Positions 10,412-21,553 of a stretch of DNA of 64,000 nt are shown here, in pieces (within the stretch, counting starts at the first letter, position 1; each line of letters opens with the position of its first letter). Position numbers and translations under genes: made by a program. Under the pieces are notes generated by a model. That model saw only the letters and a list, made by a program, of their open reading frames with translations, was not told where the DNA came from and made no database searches. This DNA comes from Buxus sempervirens (Eukaryota; Streptophyta; Magnoliopsida; Buxales; Buxaceae), in NCBI GenBank assembly GCA_947561395.2, contig OX387193.1, positions 17,306,534-17,370,533 of the forward strand, in the 5' to 3' direction.

Positions 10412-11635
10412 CACACAGAAATGCAATTTTGATGTCTTCTTTGATCCTTGCCGAATTTTTGTGATGATTTGAACCAAACCAAGTGAACCAATGACCCGAA
10501 AACCCCACGTGGGACCTGGACCGCCGGTCCGACTCGGAACATTTGTGGGCCTTCCAACGGGGCCCACCAAGCCTGATAAACCCTAAAGCATGGCACACAA
10601 GCAAGTTAAGCAAAATTAACTAATCGAACCGGGCGGGCCAAACCCAATGCAGCTCACCCAGACCTTGTCTGTATGGAATGATGTTTGGATTGCGTGGTTT
10701 GGCCGAGACCCAGGGCAAGGGCCTACCGGGCCCGCCAAAGCCCACTAACCAAACCAAGTGGGGGTTTAACCCTAACTTCATGGAATTTGGGTTTTCAAAC
10801 CCAAAGCTGGACTATGGGCCCCAAGCCCAATGTCCAACTCACCTTGTTCAATTTAAACAAGATAATATAAAAGTACTTTGGCAACCGTCATGGGGGCCCA
10901 TCCAAGGGCCCGCAAACCAATGCCGACCCACCCATTGCATGAAAATCACTAAGTTTCCAACTTGAACAAACTAAGTAAAAATAATTCACTTCACCCAAGC
11001 CCAAAGGGCCTCCTAGGGCTAGACAGAGGCCCACCAGGGGCACATGGGCTCACCCAAGCCCGCCAAGGACACCGTGGGCCTTCCAACGGGGCCCACCCAA
11101 TCAAACTCAGACAACTTAAGTAAAACAAGATAAAATCCATTAAAGGGACCCACATCATCCAGGTGGTTTCACCAGACTTAAACAAATGGCATGCTGGATT
11201 AGGAATCGGGTGAGACCAAAGTAATCTGACTCAAACCAGGGAACCCACGAGACCCGTCAACCGACGGGGTGGACTGGGGTGTCTACGGACTTCCCCAAAC
11301 CACAACCGAGACCCGACTTAGAATCTCAAGCCGCAGACCAAAGCCCAAAATAGACGAGATTAGGCACCCAGGTGTCCGCCTGCACCCCATCAGGCGGTGG
11401 CGACTCCAAATTCCCGTTTCTGCCCGTGCGACCCAAAGTCAGGTGCGCACACATGTCTAGCAGGACGAGAGAACCAGCTATAATTAAGAATAATATCAAT
11501 AATAGTAAATAAAATAGTTCGATAAAACAATATATTATTATAATATTCTAATTTTACATATTATTGTAATATTTCAATAATAATATTAAAAATGTTAAGT
11601 CATAAAAATATTATAATATTTAAAAATCTTATGTT

Positions 11636-14167
11636 TTAATAAGATTGGGGCTGGGACTGGGACTGGGACGATGAAACATGCCTACAGGCTGGGACTGGGG
11701 CAGGTGTCGTCGCAGTAGTGGAGGAAGGAACAACTCTGACGAGGTTATCCAGTAAGTCTCTGCTAACCTCCCTCCTCTCCTCCTCTATAGCTGCGTCTAC
11801 ATCGATGCCCAACTCTGCTGCAGCTTGTGATATAACTGGGCTTGGACTACGATCAGGCTGATCCATATCAACACATCTAACCCACTCTGCAAATGGATCC
11901 TCGTCATCAATTTCATTACTGAATAACACATCCAAAGAATCCTTCACAGCCGCGGCGGTAGTGCTGTGCTCTATCTCTAACTTCTTCGTCCTTAGCCTCA
12001 TGTTATAATGGCAGAAGACCAACTTCTGTAATCTCTTATAAGCTAGCCGGTTCCTCTGCTTCGTGTGTATGAGTGCGAACATACTCCAATTGCGCTCACA
12101 AGTAGAGGAGGATGCTGTCTGAGCCAATATTCAGCATGCTAACTTCCTCAGTGTGGGGGCACTTGTGCCATGCATCGCCCACCATTTACCTAGATTTACA
12201 AATAGAAAATATTAACAATTATTTAGAAATTAGAAATTTAAAATATTAATATTCACAAATCATAATCTCTTGTCACTTACACGGAATCATCTTGTCCCTC
12301 GATGCAATTGCCGTAGTCATCCCGAATGAGTCCATCGCAGAGGTCGTGGCGTGTGCCAAGATTATCCTTATAATGATATTTTGGATTCAAATAATACGCT
12401 ACATTAACGATTACAAGAAAAAACATTAGTACAATAAGTAAAATATTATTAAACATAAAATGATTCAAATAAAATTATAATTATACCTGCTGCATGCAAA
12501 GGATGACCTAGCGACTTGTACCATCTATCGTCAACAATCCTGAGTATCCACTGATGTGATTTGGGTGATCCGACCTTAATCTAAGCTTTCATCACCGCTA
12601 TACACTTATAAATGGATTTTACCATAGGATAGGAATCTGTGTCAAGTATCCGCAGTATACGGTATATGGGCTGCAATATAGCAATCAATTCTCACACATG
12701 CTCCTAAAAAGTGTTGAACAAAACAATGTCCTTTACTCTCCTCCCCATCTCTTTGCGACTCTGAGTACAAGTCGTCCATTCCTCACTGGTAAATAGAGAT
12801 CTCAATCCCTGCTTGTGGCTCAGAATACTCTCCAATGCAATATAATTCGTACCGAATCTAGTAATCTCTGGCCGAACTATGTCCCCACCACATTTCTTTC
12901 TCATCTTCGCTAATACGTAATTATGGTTGTACACAAATGTGGTAAGTGCTCGTGCATCCCTCAATGTCGTCAGCACTTGGCTTCTCTTGCCAATCTCCTC
13001 TAGCATCAAGTCAGTGCAATGTGCATCACAGGGCGTCCAATACAGGTTATACCACTCCTGTAATGTCTCACCAGCTTTCTTAAACGCACTGGCACTGCCT
13101 GTCACAATCTGAACGACATTCTCAGGGCCAACCTCCTCTACCACCCTCTCCAATAACCTGGTAATATAGGGCGCATCCTTGATATTGTGTGATGCGTCAA
13201 CAGATCTCAAGAACACTGCCCTGCCTCTACAATACACCATGAAATTGCTGATAGACAATTTAGTAGGACCTATTCATCCATCGCACATGATCGTAACTCC
13301 AAACTGCTCCCAATGGGGTCGTGGGGATGCAATAAACTCTCTCATCTCTGCCTCCTCCTGATCCAAATATGTAGCCATAATCTCCCATGGCGTAGGAGGC
13401 AAGACTCCCTGACCTGACTCCTGGATAACTTCGACCATGTTCTTGAAATGGGGGCTCCCTGCTGCATTCGCTAGAATGTGATTGAAGATAAAAAATTTGG
13501 ATATGAACTTCCCCATCTTCTCCCTAACATTGCCCTTGCTCCACATATCCTTTAATCTCTTCTGCTTGCCACTAGATGAAAGCCACATACTCGGCTCCAT
13601 AGGATAATCGTGCATGCTAGTGCTAGGTCCAGCCCCAGCTGCACCTGCATCTCCTCCAGAGGTACCACCCCTGTGAAATCCGTGCCTCGCAGCCTCTCTC
13701 CACTCAAACTCAGACTGCAAAGATGCTTGAACTGAGGCTCTGAATGCTGCCATCTCTCCCTATGTCACATACTCTTCTGGGTACACGATGTCATCGTCAT
13801 CATCATCAGTAGCCACAGAGGGTCAGATAGGCTCTGCCAATCTACGTCTAATATCCTCCCGCGCATGCCTCTTCCCCTCCCGAGCTGCACTCCCTGACTG
13901 TAAGTGCTCTCTCATCAGCCTCTGAACCTCTCGAAGGACTTGACGACAGTTGGCCACGTTACTGTAGCCGTGTGCCAAATGCTGCTTCAACCGTGATACT
14001 CTACCACCCTTTATGATTTGGTGGCAATAGTTGCAGACCGTCTTATTTCTGTCTTCCCCGTATCTCGTGCAATGGGCCCAACCAATATCCTGTCTCCTGC
14101 CGTCTCCACTACCACTGCCAGATTCCATACTGTCTGTCCGTCTGACTGTCTCTAACAAACTAACCAA
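11636..14167 (-). pseudogene. hAT-superfamily transposase, BED finger / DUF659 type, decayed
   Basis: From 14167 leftwards come: a BED-type zinc finger (CNYCHQIIKGGRVSRLKQHL), an acidic linker, a DUF659/RNase-H-like core (VTIMCDG, SISNFMVYCRG, VFLRSVDAS, WTPCDAHCTDLMLEE), and the hAT dimerisation region near the C-terminus (ASSSTCERNWSMFALIHTKQ). Exon 1 ends at 12487, exon 2 is 12398-12281 and exon 3 starts at 12189, all GT-AG. In-frame stops occur at 13823-13825, 13760-13762, 13274-13276, several between 12490 and 12703, and at 12131-12133. Exon 2 also has a frameshift. The product cannot be made. The family cuts and pastes DNA and leaves 8-bp duplications. Terminal repeats could not be placed on the left, perhaps because the LTR-type block lies there. 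Confidence 0.88.
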
Positions 14168-14289
14168 GAAGCACTACACTGGAATCCGAACCCCTGCACA
14201 AGTGCACAATAAGTCAGTAACAGAGCACAATAAAAAAATTATAAATGTTAATTCACATGCCACAATACTAATATTACCAACTAATTATA

Positions 14290-14930
14290 ATTTCTTATTT
14301 ATAATTTATATACTCCGATTCTTCAAAATAAATTGTTCTATAATAAACAAATTAACTTTAGGAATTTAATTTGAGTACTTATATTTTTTTATTAATTTTA
14401 TGAATAATTAACTAATTTTCGGATTAATTAACTCAAAAAAATCAAAAGTATATAAAAAAAATTATATAAACTCCAATTCCTTAACATAAATCATTCTACA
14501 ATAAATAAATCAATTTTATGAATTTAATTTGAGTATTTACCTTTTTTATTAATTTTATTAATAATTAATTAATTTTCGGATTAATTAATTCCAAAAAATC
14601 AAAAGTTTATAAAAAAAATTATATAAACTCCAATTCCTTAACATAAATCATTCTACAATAAATAAATCAATTTTATGAATTTAATTTGAGTATTTATCTT
14701 TTTTTATTAATTTTATTAATAATTAATTAATTTTCGGATTAATTAATTCCAAAAAATCAAAAATATATAAAAAAAATTATATAAACTCCAATTCCTTACA
14801 TAAATAATTCTACAATAAATAAATCAATTTTATGAATTAAATTTGATTACTTATCTATTTTTTTCATTTTATAAATAATAAATCAATTTTCGGATTTAAA
14901 AATTCACAAAAATAATACTTTTTTTAAAAA
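14290..14930. repeat. 158-bp AT-rich tandem repeat, about four copies
   Basis: The marker CTCC(A/G)ATTC recurs at 14313, 14471, 14628 and 14786, a period of 157-158 bases. Each unit also has TTTTATGAATTTAATTTGAG and TTTTCGGATTAATTAA. The first and last copies are more diverged. It lies just upstream of the decayed hAT transposase start, so it may be the subterminal repeat region of that element. Confidence 0.8.
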
Positions 14931-14942
14931 ATTAATCCGAGG

Positions 14943-15122
14943 GCACCCATTTGTAGATCAGGTGTCCCCATATAAAATATATAATTATCATAATCAAAAA
15001 CATTATTTATCTAATTTAAATGAATTAAAAAAATTATATGCATTTTAGGATATAGTAATTGCTAAAAATAAATTTTTTTTTGCAAAAAATAAAACGCCGA
15101 CACCCATCTGTAGATCGGGTGT
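14943..15122. repeat. Pair of related imperfect palindromes
   Basis: GGCACCCATTTGTAGATCAG followed by GTGTC (14943 on) and ACACCCATCTGTAGATCGGG followed by TGT (15100-15122) are two copies of an imperfect palindrome, 156-157 bases apart. This is close to the 158-bp period of the array just before them. They probably belong to the 5' end region of the hAT element. Confidence 0.5.
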
Positions 15123-15312
15123 TGGACTTCAACATTTAATGAAATAAAGACATTCTATAAGGTTTAGATAAAAAAAAAATTGAAAAAAACGACCTTACCT
15201 AATGTGGCTTCAATCTCCTCCAAATCCACAAATCCTTGGTTTAAACCACTCTAATCTTACTATATGATAAAAAAAAAAAACAAGCCTAAATCCAAGCCAA
15301 AATTGCGCCAAA

Positions 15313-15591
15313 CCCCCCCCCCCCCCCCAAAGCCCCTGGTTTGTCACCCTTTCTCCCCTCTTCCTCTGTTTGTAGGTCGATTTGAGCAAAATTTCGCCCA
15401 AATTGACCGACGCGATTCGTTTTAAAAAAATGCCGACAGAAACCTAGCAAAATTTCGCTGGGTTTCGTCGGCATTTCGATGCAAATCGCTGGGGAAACGC
15501 CCCCAGCGATTTCCCCCCGGCGAAACGCATTGCCGGGGTCCCTGTACCAAAATTGTAAACCAACAGGCATGCCGCCGAAATTTTAAACCTT
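15313..15591 (-). mobile_element. Probable 5' terminal region of the decayed hAT element, with a 16-C run
   Basis: A 16-base C tract (15313-15328) is followed by a region rich in AAATTTCG, GGCATTTCG and CGGCGAAACG. The segment ends on the - strand as CAAGGTTTAAAATTTCGGCG (15591 downward), which resembles the ends of plant hAT elements. I saw no matching terminal repeat at the other side, so the boundary is tentative. Confidence 0.4.
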
Positions 15592-16308
15592 GCTGGTGGT
15601 CACTTTATAGGTAGGAGGAAAAGCCTCATCTGGTGAACTAGATTTTGGGGTTAAGAGAGACCCAAGACCACCCAATAATATGCTGGTCAAGACTGCAATT
15701 TGAGATGCAGCAACAGCGATTAAGTGGCAAATGGATGATTATATAACCGTAAAGCAGAGATTCTATTGACTCTTATCATGTGTGAAACCCTAAAATTTAA
15801 GAAAAAAATGGAAAAACTCTTGCTAATTGAAGGGCAGAAAACATAATTTACTCTTCTTGACTAAATATCCACAAAATTTTGTCAGACACTGCAAAATCAA
15901 GTCAAATCAGAAAATCTCACTAGTCTCTTGATTATTGCAAGTTCCTTGATTACATCCTCGATTAATCAAGTTACAGCAGCAGCATATTGGGGGAATATTC
16001 TTTTTGCAAAGTCAGTTAGGATATAGTTAGAATGTCATAATTCGGGAGTAATATATTAACATTTTGCTGTAATTACTCAATAAAATGGAGGAGAAAACAC
16101 AGCACTTTCACACGTATTGAGCTCCTCTGTTCTTCATTGCTTTCTTCCTTCTTCAACCTTTCAAGAAATTATCTGAAACTCACCTTTTCTCACAGAAAAT
16201 CTTTTCTCAATTAATTGTCAAGTTTCTCAATGACTAAATCGGCGATAAATCGGACAATTTTGAAAACCATCTTTACCGGCGGTTGCGGTCTTTTATAGTA
16301 TGTGAAAA
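15592..16308. other. Intergenic, no gene seen
   Basis: AT-rich sequence between the hAT remnant and the hairpin MITE. No open frame, RNA gene or clear repeat could be supported. Confidence 0.4.
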
Positions 16309-16618
16309 GAAATAGGGAATTTGTTTTTAGTGATGTTTTTCAAAATAATTCAGATTCAGTTGGCCAATTCTTGTTAATTGGTTTTTAGTGTTACTTTTTT
16401 AACATGATTAAGAATCGATGTTATTTTACTGTTCATTAAGAGTTTCTTCTAAAAATGCCCTCAAAAAAGACTTGCAAACTTCACTTGTAACAAAATAAAC
16501 AATAAAATGATACTGATTCTCAATTATGTTAAAAAAGTATCACTAAAAACCAACTATCAAAAATTGGCTAACTGAATCTGAATTATTTTGAAAAAAAAAT
16601 CACTAAAATCCTATTTCC
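16309..16618. mobile_element. Hairpin MITE with about 130-bp arms
   Basis: The left arm (about 16309-16440) contains AAATAGG, TTTTTAGTGAT, TTTCAAAATAATTCAGATTC and TTGGTTTTTAGTG. The right arm (about 16485-16618) is its reverse complement with few changes (GAATCTGAATTATTTTGAAA, CACTAAAAACCAA). A spacer of about 45 bases separates them. No clear target duplication was found. Confidence 0.7.
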
Positions 16619-16715
16619 CCAAAAAAATTTGGAGGGTGAATATGAGAAACAACTGAAAAGAAAAATGTTGCTTGCACCATTTTGCGTCATGATAGTTGCT
16701 TGATGTCCTTCTAAA

Positions 16716-19700
16716 TAGGGATGAGTACAGGGCTGTGCCGGCCCGAGCATGGCACGGTCCAGCATGCCGCCACAGGCCCGGCACGGCACAGCACGCCCCA
16801 TGAGTACTGGGCCGTGCCGGCCTGAGCACGGCACGGCCCAGCACGCCGCCACAGGCCCGGTACGGCACGGCACGCCCACTGGGGCGTGCCGTGCGGGGCC
16901 TAGGGCCCTGGGGGCATGCGCGTGCTTGCGGTTGGGGGCACGACGAGCCGGCCCACCGGGCGGCCCGCCAGAGAGTTAGCCAACGGCTAGCTCTCTTTTC
17001 CCTCCATAAAAGTGGCTTTTAGCCACTTTTATGCCCATTTTATCCCCCAACAGCCATATAACATCTATATTGGGGGGCTATAGTTATAATTGATGATTAA
17101 AAGACCTTTTCTACCCTTCCAACTGCAAAATAACAATCATATTGAAGGGTAGAGGTGGTAAAAAGCCACTTTTAATTTTCTATAAATAGCCACTCCCTTT
17201 CCCACTCCAAACCACACCACTTCTACAATCTCCTACTCTCTTCTAATTGATTATCAAATAGTTTCTTTGCTCTAATTGTTGTAATTGAAAATTGGTGATA
17301 CTCAATCTCTTCTAATTGTTCAAGCATCAAAAGTGGGAAATTGGACTCTAGAGGTTGAAGGCTTCAATTGCAAAGTTCAAGATTCATTATAAAGAGGTAT
17401 TCTTCTATTTAATTTTCCGATTTTAAAATTAGTATAAATATTATTATTATAAGTAAGTCTCTCCTTTTACCTTTCTTATAAATTAGTATCACCAAATATT
17501 TATTATAATATTATTTATTAAGATTTTTTTTTTTCCAAAAATTTGATAATGGACCCTAGGTATCCTATGTTTTTTGACACTGAAGAAAGGGAATATCTTA
17601 GACCCCTTTCTGACCCAACATTTTCTGATGATATAATCCAACCCCAATATAATGACCCTCCCATCCAAGATCTTGAAACAGAATTACCTTCACAAGATAT
17701 GAGATCGTCTTCCCTACCACCTAGGAGCACCAAGAGGAGTAGAACCTCCGGTCTTTAGCTCAATTTTACAATTGAAAGTGTAGGGAGTGAAGAGAGGGCA
17801 GTGTGTAACCATTGCAAAAAAATTTTAGTTGTAAAGGCAAAGGTAGTACAGGTCACTTGAACCGGCATTTGCAGAAATGCCTTCCAAAACATGACCAAAT
17901 TGACCCTAGGCAAACCCAAATGTCTACTAATAGTGTTGCTATGAGTAATTTTGTTTTTAATCAAGAAGAAACTAAGCTTGAAATAGTAAAGTGTTACATT
18001 CAAGAAGAATTACCCTTTAGATTAATAGATTCTAAAAGATTTCACTGTTTAATAACTAAATATTTAGCAACACAATTTAAACCTTTTTCACGCCACACTT
18101 TAAGAAAGAATGCTATAAAATTATATGGAAAAATGAAAACTGCATTAATAGAAACTTTGTCAAACAATACCTTTAAGATAGCTTTAACCTCAGATATTTG
18201 GACAAGTAGACAACAAATAAGTTATTTAGCTATAACTGCACGTTATATTGATGAAAATTGGAATATGGAAAAAAGAATAATAACTTTTGAACCACTAGAT
18301 GCTAGCCATACTGGACTAAATATATCAAATGCTATAAGTAGAAATATAAGAAATTATAAAATACACAATAAAATAATGGCTCTAGCACTTGATAATGCAA
18401 GTGCTAATAATGTTGCAGTAGGAATATTAAGACAACAATTAAACTTATATAGATGGCAGTTTATTTCATGTTAAGTGTGCTTGTCATATCCTTAATTTAG
18501 TTGTGCAAGATGGATTAAAAATTGTTCAACATCATTTAATAAATATTAGAAATGCAGTAAAATATATAAAACAATCTAGCACAACCGCTAAAGAATTTAA
18601 ATATTATTGTGAAACTTTAGGAAAGCAATATAAAAAAATTACCCTAGATGTTGAACATAGGTGGAACTCAACATATTTAATGCTAGAAGCTGCACTAGGA
18701 TTAAAACAAAAAATTGCAATATTTTATAAAACTAAAATGCCTGAAAGTGAATTAGAGGATCTTGATTGGCAAATAGCCGAAATTTTAAGAGATTTTTTAA
18801 AAGTTTTTTATGATGCAACAAGATATTTATCAGTGGTTTATTACCCAATATCCTCAAGTATTATAACTTGTTTATATCAAATAAGTATTTGTTTTAAACA
18901 ATATAGAAATGTACCCATTGCTAAGGAAATTATCCCTGCAATGGAAACTAAAATTTTAAAATATTGGCAAGAGATGCCTAATTTATATTGTTTAGCTACT
19001 ACAATGGACCCTAGGGTTAAATTAGGAGTTGAAGACTTAATAGATGGAATAAATGAGAATATGAATTCTACTTTTCAAATAGATATACATAAAATAAGAA
19101 ATCTACTAGAATGAATTTTTTGTGAATACGATACTAGTAGTAGCATACAAGGTCATACGCGAACCTAACAAACACTACCAGATAATTCCCCTTGGAATTT
19201 TTTAAGTGGGAGAAGAAAGGGAAAACAACCAGCATCTAGTAGTGGGGGATCATCTGAATTAATGATTTTTTTAGAAAGCCCCCCAATGAGTTTCAATACT
19301 ATAGAAGAGCATAATGCTTTTAACATTTTGACATGGTGGAAGCAAAATCAGGTTAATTATCCTGTGCTTTCCGCCATGGCACATGATCTACTAACAGTTC
19401 CGGTGTCCACAGTTGCATCGGAATCAGCTTTTAGTGCAGGTGGACGAACCGTGGATGATTATAGGAGTAGATTAACGTCGGAGATGGTGCAAGCATGTGT
19501 CAGTCTTACAGATTGGTTAAGGGCAGAACTGAGAGAACAGGAATATGAAGATGATCAACTTGCTGGAGACTTTGATGATTTGAATATTGATTTTAGTCAA
19601 CCAGAGTAGTCTAAGTTTTGTTATAATTTTTGTAATCAAAGTATAGGAATTGTACTTTCTCTTTTTTTTTTTTTTTTTGTTTCTTTTAAACTGCAAATGA

Positions 19701-20094
19701 TAGATAGATGAGTGGGTGCCGACCTAGTTGGGATGTACTTATACTATAGTGATGCAGTATTATTTGTTCAAGTAATTATGTAATTTTTACAAAGTTGTAA
19801 GTATACTTATGATAATTAATGAATTTATATTTTTTTTGAGCAAAATTTATCCCAATATGTGTAAGACAATTTTGTGAATAATAAAAGTATTTTACAGAAA
19901 TTTTTTGGGATTTTTTAAAGTTTTTTTTTAATTTAAACGGTTTGGCACGCTGACCCAGCGGGCTAGGCCCGGCACAGCACGGCTGCTGGGGCGTGCCGTG
20001 CTGAGCGGGGTATTGGGCAAACGGGCCTAGCGTGCCACGGCCCACCAGACCCGCAGCACGTCAAGCCTGTGGCACGGCCCGCCGCGCATGCCTA
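16716..20094 (+). mobile_element. Complete hAT transposon with perfect 8-bp target duplication
   Basis: CTTCTAAA occurs immediately before (16708-16715) and after (20095-20102) the element. The ends are TAGGGATG on the left and CATGCCTA on the right, a short inverted repeat with one mismatch. About 200 bases at each end are GC-rich and packed with GCACGGC/GCCGTGC, in strong contrast to the AT-rich interior; these are typical of subterminal transposase-binding repeats. The transposase gene inside is broken. The intact duplication suggests a more recent insertion than the hAT remnant at 11.6-14.2 kb. Confidence 0.9.
17543..19609 (+). pseudogene. hAT transposase (RICESLEEPER-like), frameshifted
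   Basis: Segments in order: N-terminal acidic region (17543-17755, ending in TAG at 17756); BED finger split by a frameshift in an A-run near 17815-17822 (CNHCKK, then CKGKGSTGHLNRHLQKC); RNase-H-like core (ALTSDIWTS, YLAITARYIDENW, ALDNASANN); a second frameshift near 18440-18460; core continuation with LDVEHRWNSTYLML and ATTMDPRVKLG to 19111; stops at 19112-19114 and 19166-19168; and the hAT dimerisation domain (WWKQNQVNYPVLSAMAHDLL, VASESAFSAGGR) to 19609. Two frameshifts and three stops make it non-functional. It is the coding region of the element at 16716-20094. Confidence 0.9.
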
Positions 20095-20102
20095 CTTCTA
20101 AA

Positions 20103-21553
20103 GCTAAAATCATTGTGACAGATTTCATGTGACAGATGATTTGACAAATCCAACTTACCTATGTGTACTTCCAAATAACCCCAAAACATTTTCCACATGA
20201 CAAAATAAGGATCCCTTAAATCTAACATCTTTCTTGTAGATAAATAACATAAAATAAAAAAATGTTAAACAGTTGCTATTATAAGTGATTCCGAGTCCTT
20301 ACTCATGTGACATGCAAGAAGTGGTTTTGCACCAATTGTACATTGATGAACCTTGATGATGTTGTGCACTGTGATTCATGATTATGTCTTCATCTTCCTT
20401 CATGTTTTTTGTGGAATTTTTTCTTCCCTATATTCACATTCATAATCCCTCAAAGTTTTCTTACGAAGAACTGTGTGGCCATGTATTATTAGTTTGATGC
20501 ACACTAAATGTAGATATGTGGAGAAATATAAAGAATCTGGAACGGTTAGGCATGGGTTTTTTGCATCTCATCTTGCACAAGAAGCCGAGCACATTCAACC
20601 GGAGTCAAGAAGTCGTTAATAGATACAAAGATAGTTTCATGATGGTGCAGTATCAAAATAAAATATTCATCTTTGGTTCTGCCTCTATGGAAATTATTTC
20701 AAAAAAGCATTAGAACTCCTTTTTTTTTTAATTTCATAAATCCACAATCCACCTTGTTTAAGGAGGCTTAAAGGGGAAATCCTCTCCAAAGGAGGACTTT
20801 CCCATGATTTTCCCTTTATTTAAGCTTAAAGGGAAAACCCTCTCCAAAAAGAGGAGAATCAAAGTCCAAGGCTTTTGAGATGCTCAGGATTCTACCTCCA
20901 AAATTTCGTTTGATGGCCTGGGAGTGAATACATTTAAATATCAATTTAAAATTTTTCTTTCTACGGTCAGAGAAATGGGGATGAACTACCATACCTGATC
21001 GGAGAAATGCACCTTCACCATTGGAGATGTTCTTGGTTTGAATCCATCCTACAGTTGGAGTTGTGAAGAGCTTGTTTGTTGAGAAAGAAGAGACAGTGGG
21101 AAACAGTGTACGAACCAGCAAAAGAGGAATTGGAGCCGGTAAGGGCTTGTTCGTCGAGAAACAAGACTGTGGGAAGATAGTGAAGAGTAGCTCGTTGAGG
21201 AAGAATAGGTGCTTGTGGAGAGAGAGAATTGCAAGCTCATCAAGCTCTTACTCGAACCATTGAACCAACCATTAGGTTATTTGATTTGTCACTTAAAAAG
21301 GAAAACAAAAAGAAAAAGGAAAAATGATAATCAAATGAACTGGCGATAGAAGTGAAATCATCTTCAATCAGAATGTAATTCAAGTTTAATCAATGTGCTA
21401 GATTTAATCCATTACAAACTTCCCGTACCTCTGCTACTATGATTTCACTGAAAGGATGTATGCATTATATGCAACTGTGAAGCTCTAGCCCGAGTCTTGA
21501 ATAGCACAAGCGAAAGTAACTGGTCCTCCACACACGTGGGCTGCACCATCAAA
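20103..21553. other. Intergenic, short dispersed repeats, no gene seen
   Basis: A segment near 20110-20200 (GACAAATCCAACTTACC, ACTTCCAAATAACC) resembles one at 26500-26600, so it belongs to a dispersed repeat. At 20760-20860 GGAGGCTTAAAGGG and AAGCTTAAAGGGAAAACC form local repeats. GCTTGTTTGTTGAGAAAGAA and GCTTGTTCGTCGAGAAACAA (21070-21170) are another local duplication. No protein is recognisable. Confidence 0.4.

Larger units (their letters stand above)
3221..11451 (+). mobile_element. LTR-type repeat block with two direct copies and no internal coding domain
   Basis: The block begins TGTAAGCACC and ends ...GCGCACA. It is flanked by CACGT (3216-3220) and CATGT (11452-11456), a plausible 5-bp duplication differing by one CpG-to-TpG change. 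Inside are a 253-bp tandem array (3221-3872) and two large direct copies, 3873-7974 and 7975-11451. Each copy has a palindrome array, a TATAAAAG box, a CT-rich stretch, poly-C or strong hairpins, and an end reading GGTGTCCGCCTGCA...CAGGCGGTGGC. The TG...CA ends, the TATA box and the lack of coding capacity fit very long LTRs joined without an internal region. The Ty3/gypsy lineage is only a guess. Open frames here are low-complexity artefacts. Confidence 0.6.
7975..11451 (+). repeat. Large direct copy B of the LTR-type unit
   Basis: It starts GTGCCAAGTGCTTAGCCC, matching copy A at 3871, and carries the same landmarks: CACACGTGG repeats, phased palindromes (8310-8552), TATAAAAG (8566-8573), CTGCTG hairpin (9511-9561), poly-C (9887-9904), second palindrome pair (10350-10411) and the GGTGTCCGCCTGCACCCC end. 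It lacks the 253-bp tandem array found before copy A. The two copies have diverged by many substitutions and indels, so the duplication is old. Confidence 0.75.

Noticed and set aside
16583..16979. Ala/Arg-rich open frames on both strands
   Set aside because: They are products of the GC-rich subterminal repeats of the hAT element, not genes.
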